A DNA stretch of 14,523 nt from Methylomonas sp. (lineage in GTDB: Bacteria; Pseudomonadota; Gammaproteobacteria; Methylococcales; Methylomonadaceae): NCBI GenBank assembly GCA_026989715.1, contig JALSIU010000247.1, forward strand, positions 1 through 14,523, in the 5' to 3' direction. A program made the position numbers and the translations under genes. The notes under the pieces were generated by a model. That model worked only from the letters and a program-made list of their open reading frames with translations, was not told the origin of the DNA and did no database searches. Shown here piece by piece: positions 1 to 7,743 of the stretch (its first letter is position 1; each line of letters starts with the position of its first letter).

Positions 1-1649
1 AAAATAAGAGGTATCTTAGTTTGTGAATCATTAATCGCATGCCCATGCCCTAAAAAACCATCCTCAAACAGAGACTCGCCATGATCACCGAGTATGACAA
101 TAACACTCTCATCTAAAATACCCAGCTTATCCAGTTGCTCCCATACCTGCTCGGTCGCCCAATCTGCATTTGCAATCGCATTCCAGTAAGTTGCCATCAC
201 AGCTTGTTTATTTTTTATATTAATGTCGGAACGCGGAATAAAGGTATCAATGATACGCTTGGTCATTTGTGGATGAGAATAAGGAAAATGCGCCGCCTGA
301 AAATTTAAATACATAAATTGAGGCTGATTAAAATCAATTTGTTTAATACGCAAGTGAAACTGCTCAATCACACGCTCTTCACTTAACCTTAAACTACCGG
401 AATCTTTACTACTGTATACGCGATCCTCGATAGCGGTACGTGCATCAAAATAGCTGACATTTTTAGACTTCATACCGACTAAATTGGCAACATCGCCAAA
501 GGATTCATCTTGTCCGGAAATAATCGATATTTGGTAGCCGGATTTTTGTAAAAACCCTAATAAATTATCACGGGTCTTGCCAATTAAATTTCTATTAAAG
601 ATGGCTTTTAATGAAGTTGTTGTATAACCCGTATGACTATAAGCATTCTTTATTACCGTCCCTTGTTTAGCTATCTTTCTCAGCATCGGTGCGACAAAGC
701 GGCCATTCACTTTTTTATCCAATAAATCGACACGTGCACTTTCTAAGACGATAAGAATAATATGCTTACCTTTCTGCGGTGCAATCTGCACAAAACGATC
801 CACACTTTGCACAGGCTCTATCGCATCACCTAAAAAACCATCTTCATCAATGCCGTTACCAGGAATATCTAAAGCCCCCGGAAATACATGCGCATTAAAA
901 ATTTCCGGATCACGAGGAAATGCAAAACTACCATAACCATCAAAATCAACATCGGATAGTTTATCGAAAGCCTTGCTAATAAGATGAAAGGATGTCTTTT
1001 TCTGTAAGCCATACATTAAGACAGAATTATCCACAACAATTCTTGTCAAGATTGGCGTAAGCAACAAAGCAACAATAAAACTCCACAAAAAAATAGTATG
1101 CTGCCGTTTATTAGTCGGAAATTGCTTAACATAACGATAGCGTGTTAGAAATTTGGAACTAGCAATAAAAAAAGCAATTAAAACACCTGCCAAACCCACA
1201 AAAAATGTGATTTCACTGCCGGCATAGAGTAATGCGTCTTTTAAACTGCCTCCTCCTAAATTTTGTAAAATTAAAAAATTAACCGTGTCATTAAAGTATG
1301 AGAGCACTTTAAACTTAAACCCCAGCCAGCCCCCCATAATCAATAAGGTCAGTACTGAGAAAATATAATAGATATAAATACCATGCTTATCTAGGCGGTC
1401 AACGATAGCAAACCAAACAATGGCAATAGCTCCAAAAAAAACACTATCAAACCAGAGTGAGAAACCAATAAAAGCTAAGCGGTCATAAATTGTTAGATAA
1501 GAAATTGGCTGTAAAAAACCGCCGGAGAATATATTGTATTTATAATGCAATAAAAGCAATTCAAAAAATTGCACAATGACAACCACTAACAGCAGTGAAA
1601 TCAATCGGCGATACCGCCATATAAACTCTTCATACCTTATCAAGCTCAC
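1..1649 (-). CDS. LtaS/MdoB-type membrane sulfatase-fold transferase (C-terminus cut off)
   Basis: Alkaline-phosphatase-superfamily enzyme of the lipoteichoic-acid-synthase/phosphoglycerol-transferase/sulfatase type; 549 codons are visible and the C-terminus lies beyond the left edge. About five hydrophobic segments (roughly residues 16-35, 60-83, 91-113, 147-163, 185-205) precede a periplasmic catalytic domain. Recognisable catalytic-domain motifs are IVLESARVD (301-309, metal-ligand Glu), GYTTTSLKA (341-349, with the likely Thr nucleophile), AAHFPY (452-457) and ILGDHGESLF (519-528), followed by HGH. Family members transfer phosphoglycerol or phosphoethanolamine, or hydrolyse esters, at the outer face of the inner membrane; which applies here cannot be told. 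A D-x-D-x-D-G motif and a MopE-like stretch (233-275) lie between the membrane part and the catalytic domain. The start is GTG, chosen because the frame is open from there and AAGGA lies about 10 nt upstream. It is divergent from the exosortase genes, which suggests a role in glycan modification (inference). Confidence 0.85.
   Translation of the reverse strand, partial: MSLIRYEEFIWRYRRLISLLLVVVIVQFFELLLLHYKYNIFSGGFLQPISYLTIYDRLAFIGFSLWFDSVFFGAIAIVWFAIVDRLDKHGIYIYYIFSVLTLLIMGGWLGFKFKVLSYFNDTVNFLILQNLGGGSLKDALLYAGSEITFFVGLAGVLIAFFIASSKFLTRYRYVKQFPTNKRQHTIFLWSFIVALLLTPILTRIVVDNSVLMYGLQKKTSFHLISKAFDKLSDVDFDGYGSFAFPRDPEIFNAHVFPGALDIPGNGIDEDGFLGDAIEPVQSVDRFVQIAPQKGKHIILIVLESARVDLLDKKVNGRFVAPMLRKIAKQGTVIKNAYSHTGYTTTSLKAIFNRNLIGKTRDNLLGFLQKSGYQISIISGQDESFGDVANLVGMKSKNVSYFDARTAIEDRVYSSKDSGSLRLSEERVIEQFHLRIKQIDFNQPQFMYLNFQAAHFPYSHPQMTKRIIDTFIPRSDINIKNKQAVMATYWNAIANADWATEQVWEQLDKLGILDESVIVILGDHGESLFEDGFLGHGHAINDSQTKIPLI
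825..953 (-). other. MopE-like / calcium-binding-type acidic motif inside the sulfatase-fold protein
   Basis: Codons 233-275 encode DVDFDGYGSF, then a spacer, then FPGALDIPGNGIDEDGF. The order D-x-D-x-D-G, a D-P pair, P-G-A, then G-N-G-I-D-E-D-G matches the layout of MopE-type putative metal-binding repeats (Pfam Cu-binding_MopE), which occur in surface proteins and resemble EF-hand/thrombospondin-type Ca2+ loops. The usual paired cysteines are missing. Metal binding is inferred from the pattern only. Confidence 0.5.
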
Positions 1650-2036
1650 TTAGCATCCATCCTTAAACTATAATTGTTTCTTTTCAATAGCATTCAAACC
1701 AACAGACATTGACATACCTAACCCCAAGCACTAACATTATAGCTTAGCCAAAGAGACATAAAGGATATTTATCCGTACGTTAAATTAAGATCGTCTATTG
1801 CCAAACCTGTCTAACTGCCCTTGTACCTTCTTAACGCACCGATACTGTATGCAATATAACACGTCAGTCATTGTGAACAAAATACGATAACTCCCCTTTG
1901 AAGGAGTCATTGAACACTGAAACATCCTAAAAAAATAAATTTTTAAATTTTAAAGAAATTCGGTTACCACGACCTGATACAACCTACAAATGAAGATGAA
2001 ACAACACCCACTTTAAGTCACTAAAATTGATATTTT
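1650..2036. other. Divergent 387-bp intergenic region without a gene
   Basis: Control region between the leftward sulfatase-fold gene and the rightward exosortase operon. It contains a candidate rightward sigma-70 promoter (listed separately), a leftward TATAAT hexamer (1736-1741, complement strand) with no convincing -35, a direct repeat of AGTCATTG (1866-1873 and 1905-1912), a small CTCC/GGAG inverted repeat near 1891-1906, and a very A/T-rich tract at 1927-1960. No sigma-54 (GG-N10-GC) motif, tRNA, or ORF with a credible ribosome-binding site was seen. Confidence 0.6.
1709..1737 (+). promoter_or_regulatory. Candidate sigma-70 promoter for the exosortase operon
   Basis: TTGACA (1709-1714, perfect -35), a 17-bp spacer, then TAACAT (1732-1737, four of six matches to -10). 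It would give an untranslated leader of nearly 300 nt before the exosortase ATG, which is long, so another promoter closer to the gene may be used. On the opposite strand, TATAAT overlaps the -10 region (1736-1741), and the two directions could compete. Confidence 0.35.
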
Positions 2037-2897
2037 ATGGAAAATACAACACAAGCCCTAAATTCCCATTCTGAAAATAAAGACAACAAACTACTCTGGA
2101 CAACCTTCATCTTACTTGTCCTGCTTTTTGTCCCAACAATTATTTGGCTATTTGAGCGTTGGACAATGGGGGTTTGGCATAATGGCCACGGCATTCTTAT
2201 TACAGCGGTGGTTATCTATTTAGTATGGAAAGAACTCAAAAATAATAGCGAATTGCCACAAACCATTACACCTTGGGGGTTTGCTATACTGATACCCGCT
2301 TTCTTGCTCCATATGCTAGATGCAGGCATGCATACCCAACTATTAGGAGCCGCCGCATTTTTTTTAGCACTCCCTGGTTTATCCTTATTATTTCTAGGGA
2401 TCGAGCGCACTAAATTGATATTATTCCCTCTCTCCATGCTACTGTTTACCTTACCTATTCCACTGGCATTTACAGAATCTATTCATTTAGCCTTACGTCA
2501 TATTGCAGCCGATGGTACCAGTTGGCTACTGAAGCAAACAAGTATCCCTCATTTTGTATCAGGCACGGTGATTGAATTACCTAATGGCTCCTTACAGGTA
2601 GCCGATGCCTGTAGCGGTTTCTCAACCTTATATGCGACCGTGACCGTTGCCATTCTAACTGCTTATTTTTGCCCTAGCGTTATACGTAGAATAATCATTT
2701 TATGCATTGCCATTCCACTGGCAATCAGTGTTAATGTTATCCGAGTCTTTATACTCACCTTGCTGGTACATTGGTTTGGGTTAGATATTTTGGCAACCGC
2801 CGCACATGAAATATCCGGTTTATTAACGTTCATTATCGCTTTACCTATTATTTTTCACATAGGACAACCCCCTCTTGAAGAAGAAATAACATCATGA
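2037..2897 (+). CDS. Exosortase (EpsH/Xrt family transpeptidase)
   Basis: Integral-membrane cysteine protease/transpeptidase of the exosortase/archaeosortase family (286 aa, the usual length). Members cleave C-terminal PEP-CTERM-like sorting tails and attach the protein to an envelope acceptor. A short hydrophilic N-terminus (1-18) is followed by about eight hydrophobic helices. Visible signatures are GHGILI (50-55), ADACSG (189-194, catalytic Cys192), NVIRVF (233-238, conserved Arg236) and AAHEISG (255-261, conserved His257), so the active site is complete. There is no clear Shine-Dalgarno before the ATG. The stop overlaps the next start as ATGA, indicating translational coupling to the EpsI-like gene. 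The exosortase subtype cannot be assigned by eye, and no recognisable substrate is encoded in this window. Confidence 0.93.
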   Translation: MENTTQALNSHSENKDNKLLWTTFILLVLLFVPTIIWLFERWTMGVWHNGHGILITAVVIYLVWKELKNNSELPQTITPWGFAILIPAFLLHMLDAGMHTQLLGAAAFFLALPGLSLLFLGIERTKLILFPLSMLLFTLPIPLAFTESIHLALRHIAADGTSWLLKQTSIPHFVSGTVIELPNGSLQVADACSGFSTLYATVTVAILTAYFCPSVIRRIIILCIAIPLAISVNVIRVFILTLLVHWFGLDILATAAHEISGLLTFIIALPIIFHIGQPPLEEEITS

Positions 2898-3571
2898 TTG
2901 CTACGCGTTATTTAATCCCGGTTATCATCATCACAATTTTGGCTCTAGTGCCGACCATTATTCACAGCTACATGAGTGCGACTGTTATAGATGGAAAATC
3001 CGTCGCAAATATAGCCACTACACTCAAGCAGTTTAATTCACAGCCCTCTCATCGTAATAAAACATGGGGAATGGATATTTTTGGTAGTACGGATTGGTTT
3101 GAGCGTGATTATCAAAATGAACACTATGAAAAGGTACGCTTGTTTGCGGCGCGTGCCTATGACCATAAACGTCTTTACCACCATGCCGAACTTGCTCTCT
3201 CTTATGGCCACAGTTTAACCAGTCAAGGGGTTATTTATCTTCCCGAATACCCTGACTTGGCTATCCACATACTGAGTAAAGACAATCCTCCTATGCTGGT
3301 CGCCTATGCTTTACTTTATAATGATACCCTTATCGCAAACCCTATCACGCATCAATTAAGTGATTCATTAAAGTTACTTTTTAGTGCGCGCCAGCCGATG
3401 ACACTACTCTATGCTTCTCAAACCGGTGGCTTTTCATTGGATAACCTTGGCCAATCGAATGCGGTCTCTCTATTAATTGCCGCCATTCATAGCTTCAAAA
3501 CCCAAGAGACCAATAAAAATAACCCTGCCGGAAATCAAAAACAACTAAGTTTAAAGCCTAGCTCCAGTTAA
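2894..3571 (+). CDS. EpsI-like exosortase-associated membrane-anchored protein (probable)
   Basis: Protein of 225 aa with one N-terminal hydrophobic segment (residues 6-24) that probably anchors it in the inner membrane, leaving a periplasmic domain. The middle part (WFERDYQ, 68-74; VRLFAARAYD, 81-90; HHAELALSYG, 96-105) resembles the layout of the EpsI/DUF3485 domain that accompanies exosortases, where a charged strand leads to an H-x-x-E-type element. The C-terminal 25 residues are polar, low in complexity and end in Ser-rich sequence. It contains no cysteine. Assignment rests mainly on position: its ATG overlaps the exosortase stop by four bases (ATGA), so the two are translated together. 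EpsI's biochemical function is unsettled; a role in substrate presentation or glycan attachment is inference. A lineage-specific unrelated partner cannot be excluded. Confidence 0.6.
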   Translation: MIATRYLIPVIIITILALVPTIIHSYMSATVIDGKSVANIATTLKQFNSQPSHRNKTWGMDIFGSTDWFERDYQNEHYEKVRLFAARAYDHKRLYHHAELALSYGHSLTSQGVIYLPEYPDLAIHILSKDNPPMLVAYALLYNDTLIANPITHQLSDSLKLLFSARQPMTLLYASQTGGFSLDNLGQSNAVSLLIAAIHSFKTQETNKNNPAGNQKQLSLKPSSS

Positions 3572-3613
3572 CAACTTAGTTTTTTCTCACCGCAAAAGAT
3601 ATCATCATACATA

Positions 3614-4972
3614 ATGCACTCTTCCATCGTAAAAAATATCAGCTTTCCATTACATGAAAAGCTACTTAAACGGCCCACAATTCGCTACGCTAACGACTTA
3701 CAAAAATCGCAATGGCTTGACCGTGAAGGCATTGAGTTATTACAACGCAAAAAATTACGACAACTACTGAATTTAGCCGTTGCACATTGCCCTTGGCATA
3801 GAGAGCGGATATTGGCGGCCAACTTAGATTTATCAGATAATTATTTATTATCACTCAAAGATTTAAGCAAGATTCCCACTATGAGTAAACAAGATGCTCA
3901 ATTACAGGGAGCAGACATGACGTGGTTAGGTGTACCAGGGGGAGCTTATCAATATACAACCGGTGGCTCTAGTGGTACACCACTGAATTTCTATTTTGGA
4001 AAATGGCGCCAAGCGTCTGATGCCGCCGGCAGAATACGTGCGCGGCGTTGGTGGGGAATTGATATTGGCGATAAAGAAGTCTATCTTTGGGGTGCGCCGG
4101 TCGAGTTAAACAAAACAGATAAAATCAAACAAATTAGAGATAGGCTAATGAATCAAGTCTTGCTCAATGCCTTTGATATGTCGCCTGCCACCATGCAGGA
4201 GTATTTACAAACCATCCAAAAATACCAACCTAAATGTATGTATGGCTATGCAAGTAGCTTAGCTTTATTAGCCCAATTTGCACAAAATAGTCAGGCAAAA
4301 ATAAGCCTCCCTCAACTTAAAGTCATCTTTACCACAGGTGAGCCACTCTACCCTGATCAACGTCAACTCATTCAAGAGGTCTTTCAAGTTCCCGTGGCTA
4401 ATGAGTTTGGTAGTCGTGATATAGGCTTTACTGCTCACGAAACACCATCAGGACAAATACTACTGATGAGCGAAAGCCATATTCTGGAAATTCTGGACAG
4501 TGAAGGACAAGCTGTTGCAGCGGGAGAAACAGGTGAAGCCGTTATTACCGGTTTATGCTCTCAGGCTCAGCCCTTTATCCGCTATCGTACAGGAGATATG
4601 ATTACGGCTAGCGATGCCGTATGCAGAGAAGGCCGCGGTTTACATGTCCTCGGCGAAGTCGTTGGTCGCTCCACTGATTTTATTATTAAACAAGATGGCA
4701 CCATTTTACATGCGCTGGCTGTTATTTATGTATTACGCGCCGTTGAAGGTGTCGAATCCTTCAAAATCATTCAGCACACCCTCCAAGAAATGGAAGTACA
4801 AGTCGTGCCTAACGCGCTCTGGCACAATAATGAAGCACAGATTATTGCACCCTTACAACAACGTCTTGGAAAAATTAATATTACTGTGAATATACTGAAC
4901 TCAATTCTTCCGGAAAAATCAGGCAAACACCGCTATGTTGTGAGTCATGTTGCATTACCCACCAGTTTTTAA
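3614..4972 (+). CDS. PaaK/CapK-like adenylate-forming enzyme
   Basis: Member of the phenylacetate-CoA-ligase-like branch of the ANL (acyl/aryl adenylating) superfamily; 452 aa, normal length. Visible in order: the phosphate-binding loop YTTGGSSGTP (114-123), the MYGYASSLALL segment (209-219), VIFTTGEPLYPDQR (237-250), NEFGSRD (263-269), FIRYRTGDMI (321-330, ribose-binding Asp), GRSTDFI (351-357) and a C-terminal PEKSGKHRY (433-441) holding the likely catalytic Lys. It should activate a carboxylate as an acyl-AMP in the cytoplasm; the substrate is unknown. Relatives named CapK occur in capsule and exopolysaccharide loci, which fits the surroundings. It lies 42 nt after the EpsI-like gene with no clear promoter between, so it is probably in the same operon. 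A true phenylacetate-catabolism role is unlikely because no paa genes accompany it. Confidence 0.87.
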   Translation: MHSSIVKNISFPLHEKLLKRPTIRYANDLQKSQWLDREGIELLQRKKLRQLLNLAVAHCPWHRERILAANLDLSDNYLLSLKDLSKIPTMSKQDAQLQGADMTWLGVPGGAYQYTTGGSSGTPLNFYFGKWRQASDAAGRIRARRWWGIDIGDKEVYLWGAPVELNKTDKIKQIRDRLMNQVLLNAFDMSPATMQEYLQTIQKYQPKCMYGYASSLALLAQFAQNSQAKISLPQLKVIFTTGEPLYPDQRQLIQEVFQVPVANEFGSRDIGFTAHETPSGQILLMSESHILEILDSEGQAVAAGETGEAVITGLCSQAQPFIRYRTGDMITASDAVCREGRGLHVLGEVVGRSTDFIIKQDGTILHALAVIYVLRAVEGVESFKIIQHTLQEMEVQVVPNALWHNNEAQIIAPLQQRLGKINITVNILNSILPEKSGKHRYVVSHVALPTSF

Positions 4973-4975
4973 ACT

Positions 4976-5003
4976 TTGAAAAATAAATCATTTAAATTAT
5001 AAT
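4976..5003 (+). promoter_or_regulatory. Strong sigma-70-like promoter before the toroid/formyltransferase pair
   Basis: TTGAAA (4976-4981, five of six), a 16-bp A/T-rich spacer and a perfect TATAAT (4998-5003), starting three bases after the stop codon of the PaaK-like gene. The predicted start near 5010 gives a leader of about 105 nt before the next ATG. This is the best sigma-70 match in the rightward cluster and suggests the last two genes can be expressed independently of the exosortase genes. Confidence 0.6.
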
Positions 5004-5116
5004 CCAAATAGCTTTTACCACTGACCCATGCAAGTTTTCTTCAGTACCTCATTGTCAAATGTAGGCCAATAAAAGCCAGCACCACCTTATCAAATCATAC
5101 AAAAATAGCCGCCATC

Positions 5117-6283
5117 ATGTCTCTAACAAAATTTATTAGCTTACCCTTCCGCTATAAAATATGGAAACCACTGCACATTCGATTAATAGCCAATGATTTC
5201 ATCAACCCCAAGCAAGCCGAACATGAGCACTCAACTCACCTTAATGCCGCTATCAATTGGCTCTGCCGTGCACAAGATATTCGAGAAGGGAAAACAGATA
5301 GCGGCGGTGTAGCAGCTGGCTGGAGCTTTGAAGATAGCTGGCTCCCCAGCTACCCTGAAACCAGTGGTTATATTGTTGAAACGTTTGTAGCCGCCTCTCC
5401 ACTATTAAACAAACCGGAACTCCTAGAACGTGCCAATAAAATACTCGATTGGGAGCTATCTATTCAAAATAAAGACGGCTCTTTTCCTGGACATTTTGGT
5501 GAAGCAGGGAGTCAACCCGTTATTTTTAATACCGGACAAATTATGCACGGTTTAAATTGTGGTTATAGCGAACTACAACGAACCGAGTGTTTAGAAGCCG
5601 CTATCAATGCAGGCAAATGGTTAATTGCACAACAAGATGCCGATGGTTGTTGGCGGCGCAGTACCCATAATGGTATTATCCATACTTATAATACGCGTGC
5701 GACTTGGGCCTTATTACAAACTGGGCTATTAGCCAAAAATCAAGAGCTCATTGATGCGGCAACTAAAAACCTTGACTGGGCTTTAGGACAACAATTAGAT
5801 AATGGTTGGTTTAAAAATAATGCCTTTACCACAGATGCAGAACCCTTCACACACACTATTGCTTATGTTATCAGAGGGATTCTTGAGAGCGGGTTATTAC
5901 TTAATAATGAAACCTATATTGCATCAGCTGTCAAAGCTGCCAACGCACTGGCATCCTTACAAAAAGCAGATGGTTCACTTGCCGGAACTTACGATCAAAA
6001 CTGGCAAACGCATGCTTATTATGTCTGTCTAACAGGGCTAGCACAAACCAGTATCATCTGGTCACGACTTACCCAAGCCAAACAGGTAGCACTGCAGCCA
6101 AATATTGATAAAGCATTAAGCTTTTTAAAACAAAAACAAAGGATTACAAATGATAGTAGTGTGTATGATGGTGCTATCGCCGGCTCATTTCCAATATGGG
6201 GACGTTATTCAATGTTTGAGTATCCAAATTGGGCAGCTAAGTTTTTTGCTGACGCACTTATTATTGACCACATAAACCAATAA
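5117..6283 (+). CDS. Alpha/alpha-toroid protein with prenyltransferase/squalene-cyclase-like repeats
   Basis: Protein of 388 aa without signal peptide or membrane helix, probably cytoplasmic. Tandem helix-hairpin repeats are marked by Q-x(2,3)-D-G-x-[FW]-type turns: QNKDGSF (117-123), QQDADGCW (172-179), QQLDNGWF (225-232) and QKADGSLAG (282-290), ending in GAIAGSFPIWG (352-362) and FEYPNWAAKFFADAL. This is the (alpha/alpha)6 barrel shared by prenyltransferases, terpene cyclases, some glycoside hydrolases/lyases and the glucuronyl C5-epimerase C-terminal domain. The DxDD motif of squalene-hopene cyclases is not evident, so automated 'prenyltransferase' labels should be treated as fold names only. 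A role on a glycan or polyprenyl-linked intermediate is inferred from its neighbours. It is preceded by its own promoter and followed after 10 nt by the formyltransferase gene, so these two are probably cotranscribed. Confidence 0.75.
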   Translation: MSLTKFISLPFRYKIWKPLHIRLIANDFINPKQAEHEHSTHLNAAINWLCRAQDIREGKTDSGGVAAGWSFEDSWLPSYPETSGYIVETFVAASPLLNKPELLERANKILDWELSIQNKDGSFPGHFGEAGSQPVIFNTGQIMHGLNCGYSELQRTECLEAAINAGKWLIAQQDADGCWRRSTHNGIIHTYNTRATWALLQTGLLAKNQELIDAATKNLDWALGQQLDNGWFKNNAFTTDAEPFTHTIAYVIRGILESGLLLNNETYIASAVKAANALASLQKADGSLAGTYDQNWQTHAYYVCLTGLAQTSIIWSRLTQAKQVALQPNIDKALSFLKQKQRITNDSSVYDGAIAGSFPIWGRYSMFEYPNWAAKFFADALIIDHINQ

Positions 6284-6293
6284 GACCAACACT

Positions 6294-7094
6294 ATGTCAA
6301 ACCTATCCATTCTTATTTTATGCGGCAGCTCCCCTCGCCACCTATACATCGCCAATGCCTTATGCAAAGCAGGTAAACCAATTGCCATTGTGCAAGAAAC
6401 AGGTACGCAGTGGACTCTAAAAAAAGTCATCAAACTTTTAAAGCCGGTTAATTTTTATCGTAAAGCATGGCGCTGGATAAGAGATAGGAAACGCTATACA
6501 GGCAACCAAGAAGCACATTTTTTCTTTGGCGAAAATCCTGCACAACTCGATCAACCTCAACTCGTTATTAATGTCCCACATATCAATCACCCCGATGTCG
6601 TAAAATTAGCAGAAGAAACACAACCGGATGTGATCGCGGTCTTTGGCACATCGCTCATTAAAGGCTCGTTGCTCAAAATGGGTAAATACGGCATGGTTAA
6701 TTTACATGGAGGCTTATCACCGCATTATCGAGGCGCCGATTGTACGTTTTGGGCACTCTATAATAACGAACCAGACCAAGTTGGTTGCACTTTGCACTTT
6801 ATTAACGAAGGTATCGATACCGGTAAATTAATTGCCCATATATCACCGGAAATTAAAGCGACCGATGATGAACTCACTTTATTTTGGCGGGCTGTGCGAG
6901 ATAGTGCTAGTGTGTATACGGAACTAATGGATAAATTTTCCCAAGGGATCCCCCTAGGGCAACAACAAGCCGAAAAAGGCTCTTTATATCAAGTCAAAGA
7001 TAGAGAGTTACAACACGAACAGAAATTAGACACAATGCTTAACAATGGGCTTTTAGAAAAATATCAACTCCCCAAAAGAGTCAAATGGTTCTAA
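6294..7094 (+). CDS. Formyltransferase-family protein (probable sugar/amine N-formyltransferase)
   Basis: Protein of 266 aa with the formyl_trans_N fold of methionyl-tRNA formyltransferase and sugar N-formyltransferases, which move a formyl group from 10-formyl-tetrahydrofolate to an amine. The core is PDVIAVFGTSLI (111-122), NLHGGLSPHYRG (136-147) and HFINEGIDTGKLI (168-180), giving the catalytic triad Asn136-His138-Asp175. The first 100 residues are less typical: ILCGSSPRHLYIANAL, then a basic region around 42-68. It is shorter than tRNA formyltransferase and lacks its C-terminal OB domain, favouring a small-molecule or glycan substrate. Relatives often formylate 4-amino-4,6-dideoxy sugars for O-antigen or exopolysaccharide. 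It is the last gene of the rightward cluster, 10 nt after the toroid gene, and ends at a hairpin. Confidence 0.85.
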   Translation: MSNLSILILCGSSPRHLYIANALCKAGKPIAIVQETGTQWTLKKVIKLLKPVNFYRKAWRWIRDRKRYTGNQEAHFFFGENPAQLDQPQLVINVPHINHPDVVKLAEETQPDVIAVFGTSLIKGSLLKMGKYGMVNLHGGLSPHYRGADCTFWALYNNEPDQVGCTLHFINEGIDTGKLIAHISPEIKATDDELTLFWRAVRDSASVYTELMDKFSQGIPLGQQQAEKGSLYQVKDRELQHEQKLDTMLNNGLLEKYQLPKRVKWF

Positions 7095-7118
7095 AATAAT
7101 CTGGCGACAACAAACTCA

Positions 7119-7143
7119 AAGTAGTGCTCAACGAGCACTACTT
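7119..7143. terminator. Hairpin between convergent genes
   Basis: Perfect 11-bp inverted repeat AAGTAGTGCTC/GAGCACTACTT with a 3-nt loop, 24 bases after the formyltransferase stop and 11 bases from the lipoprotein stop on the other strand. Neither flank has a long T-run, so it may work as a bidirectional but weak intrinsic terminator or as a 3'-end stabiliser for both transcripts. Confidence 0.65.
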
Positions 7144-7154
7144 AAACGTAAAGA

Positions 7155-7706
7155 CTAATGCCAGCCACCATATTGTTTAGTAGGGTCACCGCGAAAACCG
7201 GTTGATGTTTTATTGGCATCCGGCACACCCACCGTATTACCGGCCGCGATCACCATATTGCCATAGGTATAGCCACCTAGCTTTTTCGCTTCCTTTGCAA
7301 TACTCGTGGTCAGAGGGTTGATTTCATATTTTGATATGGCGGTTGAAATAATAACCGCTTGCAGTTTCTCGTTACTTCCTTTTAATTTTGCATGCAAAAT
7401 AAGCGGCAATTCAGTACCGGCCGGCACTTCAACGCTTACATATTTGTTATTATCCAAATCTGCTTGCACAATCATATGACCGGAATCATCTGTTACTTTA
7501 ATCTTAGCTTCTGCAATAGATCCTTTTGCATCCACAACTGATATTTGTAGTGCTTTTGCTTGCTTGTATTTTTGTACAGGCACCTTAATGGTAGGTTTAT
7601 TGGACTTTTGACTATCACAAGCCACTAAAAAAGTGCTTGCTATCGACAAGGCAAGCAAACGGAGAATCATTTTGTTATTTTTATGAGTATGCATCGTTAT
7701 TTTCAT
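7155..7706 (-). CDS. Small lipoprotein, function unknown, beta-rich domain
   Basis: Protein of 183 aa with a lipoprotein signal: basic N-terminus, hydrophobic core (residues 14-27) and lipobox LVAC, lipidated Cys30. The following DSQKSN lacks Asp at +2 only in the strict sense that +2 is the Asp directly after Cys, a signal that in enterobacteria would favour inner-membrane retention. Residues about 50-120 (ALQISVVDAKGSIAEAKIKV, VSVEVPAGTELPLILHAKL) look like an Ig- or carboxypeptidase-regulatory-like beta sandwich. INPLTTSIAKEAKKLGG (about 130-146) recalls the 'PLTT' element of other bacterial lipoproteins with such domains. The C-terminus is Gly/Trp/His-rich. No catalytic motif is seen. It follows the CHASE2 cyclase by 37 nt and is probably its operon partner. 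A later ATG at codon 13 would also leave a working signal. Confidence 0.7.
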   Translation of the reverse strand: MKITMHTHKNNKMILRLLALSIASTFLVACDSQKSNKPTIKVPVQKYKQAKALQISVVDAKGSIAEAKIKVTDDSGHMIVQADLDNNKYVSVEVPAGTELPLILHAKLKGSNEKLQAVIISTAISKYEINPLTTSIAKEAKKLGGYTYGNMVIAAGNTVGVPDANKTSTGFRGDPTKQYGGWH

Positions 7707-7743
7707 CGCTTAAAATAAAGTTAAATCATAACACACTAATATA

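Noticed and set aside
45..845. Near-identical DNA words around 48-64 and 828-845
   Set aside because: Both encode the peptide EDGFLG within one protein, in two unrelated motifs; probably coincidence rather than a duplicated domain.
7119..7143. Perfect palindrome as an attachment site or transposon end
   Set aside because: No integrase or transposase and no flanking duplication nearby; its place between two convergent stops is explained by transcription termination.
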